This document shows positions 58,118 through 64,000 of a stretch of 64,000 nt of DNA, piece by piece (the stretch's first letter is position 1; every line of letters begins with the position of its first letter). The notes beneath the pieces were generated by a model that ran no database searches, was not told the DNA's origin, and worked only from the letters and a program-made list of their open reading frames with translations. Origin of the DNA: Rotaria sp. Silwood1 (lineage: Eukaryota; Rotifera; Eurotatoria; Philodinida; Philodinidae); contig CAJNOP010000086.1 in assembly GCA_905250075.1 (NCBI GenBank), positions 310,001 through 374,000 on the forward strand. Direction: 5' to 3'. The position numbers and the translations under genes are program-made.

Positions 58118-60149
58118 TAACCACCTTAACTGTCAATTACTAATGCATATTATCTAGTGTCATTGCCTTTTTTTTTCTAAATCTAAATTGATGTTGTACA
58201 AATCACCTATAAATGTCGAGTAGCGTGTTATTTAAATATAATCGAGAAATTATTCATCATAGATTTGTGGGTTACAGTCTTCAAAAAAAAACGGACAGTA
58301 GAATATAGTTTACTATACGCTAGATAACATGTATATATAGCATCGAATTCAAGTAATTATTCTTGATATGCTCAAATCCTTTGTAAATATTTTCAACAGA
58401 GAAGTTTTCAAAAGTTTTTAATACCGGATATGTAATCGATAAGAAAAATTGTTATTCATTTGGTATTAATTGATAAAATTTTATTCTTGTTCATAATATT
58501 CGTATTGTGGTTGATGAAAAATTAACCTGTATTTCATTCATACCATAAACGGATCGTATTTGAACCGTTTAGTCACTAATATGTATGATACTTGCATATT
58601 ACGTAAAGACTTAATTCTGATAAAAACTATGTTTTACTGAAATATGTGTCATTCGAGTCAATTTTTTATACTGATTCTGAGTACAATAATTTGAGTTAAT
58701 TCGCAAACAAAAAATGCGATTCTTCTTATATTTTGACAGTGAAGAGAATGTTTAATTTAAAGTGACAGACAAAAGTTTAGAGCACTTTTAATGTTTTATT
58801 AATTTTTCACTATGAAAGAATTATTTTAAATTCTTTTTCTATACTATTCGATACAGAATTCAACAGGCAATATTTTAGTAAAAAATACTTTTGACTATTC
58901 TTAATGGTAATTAATTAACGTTAATTATATTTAATCAATATTCATTAATAAATATAGAACAGATTCATATTAATTTTTAACACTTAAGTACATCATTTGG
59001 AAGAACGTTGAAACTTGAAGAAAATGGGAGATTAAATTTGTTAAAATGATTCGTTCTAGTAAGATTGTAAACAAATTAGTAAGTTTTACTACTTCACTAC
59101 ACTATCATTTTACTACGATTCAACTTTAAAAATCAACTTCAAAGCTTGATATTTCGCGTATTTTGCAGAGCAGATTTAATTCCTTCAAATGAGATCTCGC
59201 TAAATCCAATGCCACATATTATTCGATCTTTACATCATTTTTAGTTCAGGTGTCGGAGATGAGAAAACCACAATTGACCCACAGCCATTCATCCCGCACT
59301 CACAAGACAAAAGCGAATAGATTAAGCATTATTATGTTAAAAAAAAAACATTATAATTTGTTGAAGTCTACCATCATATTACAACATTAAGTATAGTTTG
59401 GTGAAGAGAAAACAAACACTTCCAGAAATTTGTTAAGATTTCATCTACGAACATGTGTCAAAACAGGATAAAGCAAAAAGACAACTATAACATATAATGA
59501 AATCCATATACACAACAATAAATTGTTTAAAATTGTTTTATAATCATATGGTCGTCGTATGATATCCGAATGAATGATCTAAAAACAAAATAGTATGCAT
59601 TTTTTCTACAACAACACTTCAATTTCATAGCAGAAGCTAGGTGTAAAACTTTCATATGAAAATCACTTTTTCTTTTATGAACATTTTCTATCGAAGAAAA
59701 ACCAAAAAGTACTTGATTAAAATGACAAAATGTATTGTTTTATAGCTGTTCGTACAATACCAAAAAAGAGCTCTATGATTGAATATCTATCAACAACTGA
59801 AAAAGTATCACATACGGTTAGCAGAAAAAAGTACTTGCGGCTAGTTTCTATTTCATAGAAAGTGTGAAAACTATGGCTTTTATGTAAAACCCATTGGTTT
59901 GGTTACAAATCCGTATTCAGTCATGTCTCGATAGGTTACATGTATGAACATTTTACATTCGAACAGTTCTACTCATAGATTTTCAAGGTTTCAGAAATTT
60001 TTGACATTTAATTAATAACAATACTAAAATACTCAATTATATTATTTCATTTAGTAATATTGAGAAAAATATTGAATTGGTTTAACAAAACGAACGACTG
60101 AATGTTAATTGAGTTATAAATAATTTCAATCCAATCATTTTACTTACTT
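58118..60149. other. Non-coding stretch
   Basis: AT-rich sequence between the GPCR and the receptor pseudogene. No convincing frame on either strand. Confidence 0.4.
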
Positions 60150-63100
60150 TTATATAATATAATTTAAACGTCGTTGTATTTTAGTTCGATAATTAACGAG
60201 AGATTTATGAAGTTCTCTCTTGTAAAATTTTGATGGTAATATAAATACAACAAATGTAAGCATAGGTGGAATAAATGAAATAAAATATCCAATAAGAAAC
60301 AACCATGCATCATTTGTTGATTTCATACATTTTGATACAAATACCAGAATTAGACGTGATAATGCAAGAATAACTAATACAATAGGAGCAGTTTAATTGA
60401 ATTGAATATTTTAAAACTAGATGGATAAGTAATAATACACCATAATCATTTATCATCTTCATTTTCTTCATCAATTAAACGTCGATAAAAAGGATCATAA
60501 ATAGAAGTACCAATAATGATAATCAGAAGAATAACAATAACTATTTTTGCTATTTGTTTACTTTTTTTCTTATGAAAATGAACATCCTTTATTATTATTA
60601 CTGTTCATTCAATAGCAACAAATGCATTTAACCATTGATCCATATTAAGACAAACTTGTAAAATACAATCGAGCGATATACATTGAATTTGTAAAAATAA
60701 TTTATTAGATATAATGGCCATTTGTGTAAGAATAAGTATCTAAAATTTCAATCCAAATATAATCGTTGTAAGTAAAATAGTAATTGATGAACCTAATAAA
60801 TATAAACCACAACCAACTTCACATATAATTTTATTCTTAAATGTAATCAAAGCTAAAATTCTATTGATCAATCCTACAATCATAAAGATTATAGTTAATG
60901 TTAAACTAATTTTTACAATTTTTGATAAACCAAATCCATTTGAACTAAATTGACATCGTGTTCCATAAAAACATGCTGAACAAATACACATAGATCTTTG
61001 TGGACAATCTGGAGTGTCTTGAAAACATTGTCCATCATTTTCACAAACACTTTGACCTAAACAATCAAATTTCATATTTATGATTAAAGTCAAAACAATT
61101 TGCTAAACGTTGAAAATCATCATAAAAACAAGAAAGATTTAATGAATAGTTTTGACATGGTAAATGATAATATTTAATACGATGAATAACATGCATTTGA
61201 ACAAAAGTTTCATTAAATAATTCATTTATATGTTGACAACGATCTGATGGATTTATCATTTTAGTAATTGTTATTGATTGTTTATAAGTTTTCTGAATAA
61301 CAACTAAATAATAAACTTAATTTAAAAGTTCAATAAAAACAAGATGAAATGGTTGTGATCAATCAATGATAGGTAAATGTTGTGTAAATGGAATTATTCG
61401 AAAAGTAGTTGTTCTCATCGGTGTACCGTCATTAATAACTTCTATGAAATAAATAAATATCGATTGAGTTAAAATAATACTATTTTCAAATGATAGAATT
61501 ATTTTGTTCTCAGCTATTTCACATCGATTACCAATATAACCTTTTGAACAAATACATACATATTTTTGATTCGATATCATATATTCATCAACAAGAATAC
61601 ATTGTCCACCATGTTGACATGTTAAATTCTTATCCATTTGATAAATTGTATTGATAAGAAGACATCGATCACCAAATTTATTAATAGGACAAACACATAT
61701 AGATCATGTGTAAGCTAATATATCAATACATATTGAATCAGATGAACAAATACAAGTATATTGAATAGTACAATATCGTCCAGACCATCCTCGATTACAT
61801 TGACAAAAACTAGTATTTTGTTGGTTATTTGAATATTTCACATATTTTCCATGAATACATTGAGAACGTGAGCAAGTTTGAATGTTATCATTAATTTGTG
61901 GAATATCAACTCTATATGCGATACGATAAATAGGTAAAAATGAAAATTTTATTCGAAATAATAAACTTCCTCGATAGATTAATGAAATTTTTTTCATAAA
62001 TATCAATATGTATTGAATAATTTTTTGTTGAATCTTTTGGTCGAGTTGAATAGAATAAATAAATATTAAATTTAATTTTACAATCTCTTATTGACAAATA
62101 AATGAATTGTTCATATGAATGTATAAGTCTTTCTTCACTATCATCAATAAGTGAAATAATTATTGCAAATAATGTTGACCATGAATCTGATAATGCTCGA
62201 AATTTAATGGTCAAACTCATTCGTTCATTTTGATATTGACACATATTACCATAAAAACTAGGTGGACAAAAACATGTATTTGTTGTTAAATTCTTTTCAT
62301 TATTTAACCAGACACGTAAATCAAAACCACGATGACATCGAAGTTCATATTGATGAGACGTTTCTCTATCAAATGAACTTGAAAATATGGGTTTTATCAT
62401 ATTCTTAGTTTGATCTTCGACTGTTTTGCTCATCTAATCCAATGAAAAATATTTAATTTGTTGTTTTATCTTTGTTTTTGTTTCGTGACATTAAAACTGT
62501 TCGACATCAGAATGAATAGATGAATCAGACGAAAGACAAATACTTTGAAACATAGAAATATTTTTCTCATTTTTTACACAAAATCTTTCATCATCTTCAT
62601 GATCACAAGTTGCAAAATCATTACATAAAAATTGAAAATAAATGCACGGGTGATAACTAGAGTCTATGCAATAAAAATTATCATAAAATATTGTGTGATA
62701 TTTTTCTTGACATAATGTTGGTTCGTCAGTAGCACCAAGACAATCGATTTTACCGTCATTTGCTTGCTTAATAGGAAGCCAAATGAGTTCATTTGTATAA
62801 AGTGAAACACATTTGTGATGATCTAATGAATAATTTAATGTTGAAGATAAATTACAACCAATTTCATCTTCACCATGTGGGCAATTCCATAAACTATCAC
62901 AACGAGTATAAATATTAATACATGACCATTGTTCACATTCTTTTTCATCTGTTACATTTTGTTCTTCGATAATTATCGGACTCAGTTCAATAAATCTATC
63001 ACAAATAGTTTGAAACGAAATATTTTTTCTGACATAGTGTGTATGAAAATCTTCATCGTCACATCAATTTTGATCTTGAAATCTACACTGACAGACTCCA

Positions 63101-64000
63101 TCTTTAACAAGTGATGAATGTATGTATTTATTTATTTATTAGCTATTTCACATTTAAAAAGATGTTTTAAAAGTTCTGTTAAATTAATGTAATTTATTTG
63201 TGCTATATTTTCGTCATCAGCATAAGGACAATCGTTTTTATGGTTCATGAGACGACTTATTGAAATACATTTTGATGAATTAAAACATTGGTATATGTTT
63301 GATCTGTTACAAATTGCAGAACTATAATTCGTAATTAGATTCAATCTCTTCAGATCTTCAAATAGTGTGTTTAAGGGTGGCTCATATCTATCTTTCTATG
63401 TAGTAGAAAAAAATCATTAAATTGTATAATGAAGTAGGACGGAAACATGTTTTATTTTTGAATAAAACCTTAGGACGATCAATATGATACTTATCATAAT
63501 AAGAATTGTTATAGCATGTGTAAGGTAGTACAGAATTGCTATCGATCAAATATAATGAATCTTGTTTTATATGTGCAAGGTAAATATGACCAAAAACCAG
63601 AGGAGTATTCGGAATATAAAACATCTCTGGACATGTGTTATGAAATCTCTACACATACTGATTTTTCACAAATTTCAATACACAATGACTCTTCTGAACC
63701 TGGTACTTCTAAGAGACATTTGAAAGCTGACCAACATTGTTCAGATATCGAATCGTCTTTAGTAGAATAGATCGCTTTCAAAAGTAAGATTTTACGTTGA
63801 TGCACACAAGAACTTGTCATAAATGTATACTGACATATCTTTTCTTCATATTTAAATGATGGTATATCTCTATTACATTTGTAATTTTGTTCAATATTCA
63901 TTAAAATTTCGTCAGAACCATCAAGACAATCAAAAATGTTAGAATCATCTCGAAAAAATGACTGCGGTATACATTGTCCATTAGTACATCGATATTCATT
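60150..64000 (-). pseudogene. LDLR-A / EGF / seven-helix receptor pseudogene (5' end off right edge)
   Basis: Reading leftwards from 64000: LDLR class A modules (e.g. EYRCTNGQCIPQSFF then DCLDGSDE; TCDHEDDERFC), EGF modules (CQHGGQC...CICSKGYIGNRCE; CENDGQC...CICSACFYGTRCQF) and the start of a 7TM domain (ISLTLTIIFMIVGLINRILA). Then come NMDQWLNAFVAIE and the last helices ending RTKIQRRLNYII at 60150. This is the layout of a large receptor family in bdelloids. Lesions: frameshift near 62000; TGA 61704-61706; TAA 61317-61319; frameshift near 61080; TGA 60605-60607 after AFVAIE; TGA 60446-60448 before LWCIITYPSS; and loss of the helix 5/third-loop region between FNSI (about 60400) and APIVLVILAL. 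Some introns may also lie in the 62.4-63.4 kb part. Not functional as read. Confidence 0.8.

Noticed and set aside
1..64000. CRISPR arrays, bacterial operons, rRNA or tRNA genes
   Set aside because: No spacer-repeat pattern, operon spacing or recognisable RNA gene seen; introns and protein families are animal.

Overview
The window reads as animal nuclear DNA from a bdelloid rotifer (Adineta/Rotaria/Philodina type). This is inferred, not proven. The grounds are AT-rich sequence with many introns of about 50-70 bp, repeated arrays of TGTGGG (the telomeric hexamer reported for bdelloids), lineage-typical families (arginine ADP-ribosyltransferase joined to leucine-rich repeats, FG-GAP/VCBS membrane protein, LDLR-A/EGF seven-helix receptor, fast-evolving F-box proteins) and many small DNA transposons. 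|| Layout. 1-8.3 kb: the 3' three quarters of a voltage-gated sodium channel alpha-subunit gene (24 visible exons, + strand, cut by the left edge), with an intact DEKA filter and MFM inactivation motif. 8.3-20 kb: no host gene seen; a palindromic TA-flanked MITE, a hAT relic inserted inside a TGTGGG array, CATTCC minisatellites, two further inverted-terminus elements, an old ~78 bp satellite and a 905 bp hAT-like foldback element with a perfect 8-bp target duplication. 20-29 kb: an intronless ART-LRR gene (+), a two-exon membrane-anchored FG-GAP gene (-) and a second ART without LRRs (-), with a large TGTGGG/CCCACA inverted module. 31.9-36.3 kb: an F-box gene (+) whose second exon carries a 1147 bp hAT-like insertion, followed directly by a four-helix membrane protein. 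39.7-40.4 kb: another small four-helix protein (-). 42-48.3 kb: a full-length two-ORF LINE (-) inserted with a 16-bp target duplication into a mariner-type palindromic MITE. 48.4-52 kb: two decayed genes (-), a two-helix membrane protein and an F-box protein. 52.7 and 54.3 kb: a hAT-like and a mariner-like element. 57.2 kb: a single-exon rhodopsin-like GPCR (+). 60.1-64 kb: a multiply broken LDLR-A/EGF/7TM receptor pseudogene (-), running off the right edge. || Nothing suggests an operon or one joint pathway. The region is a gene-poor, transposon-rich accessory landscape beyond the sodium channel. The most distinctive signals are (i) the hAT-like insertion in the F-box exon, whose ends plus target duplication supply GT...AG and whose removal as an intron would stay in frame, and (ii) repeated TGTGGG...CCCACA modules always in the telomere-fusion orientation. 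All gene structures are read by eye from frames and splice consensus; no search or transcript data were available.
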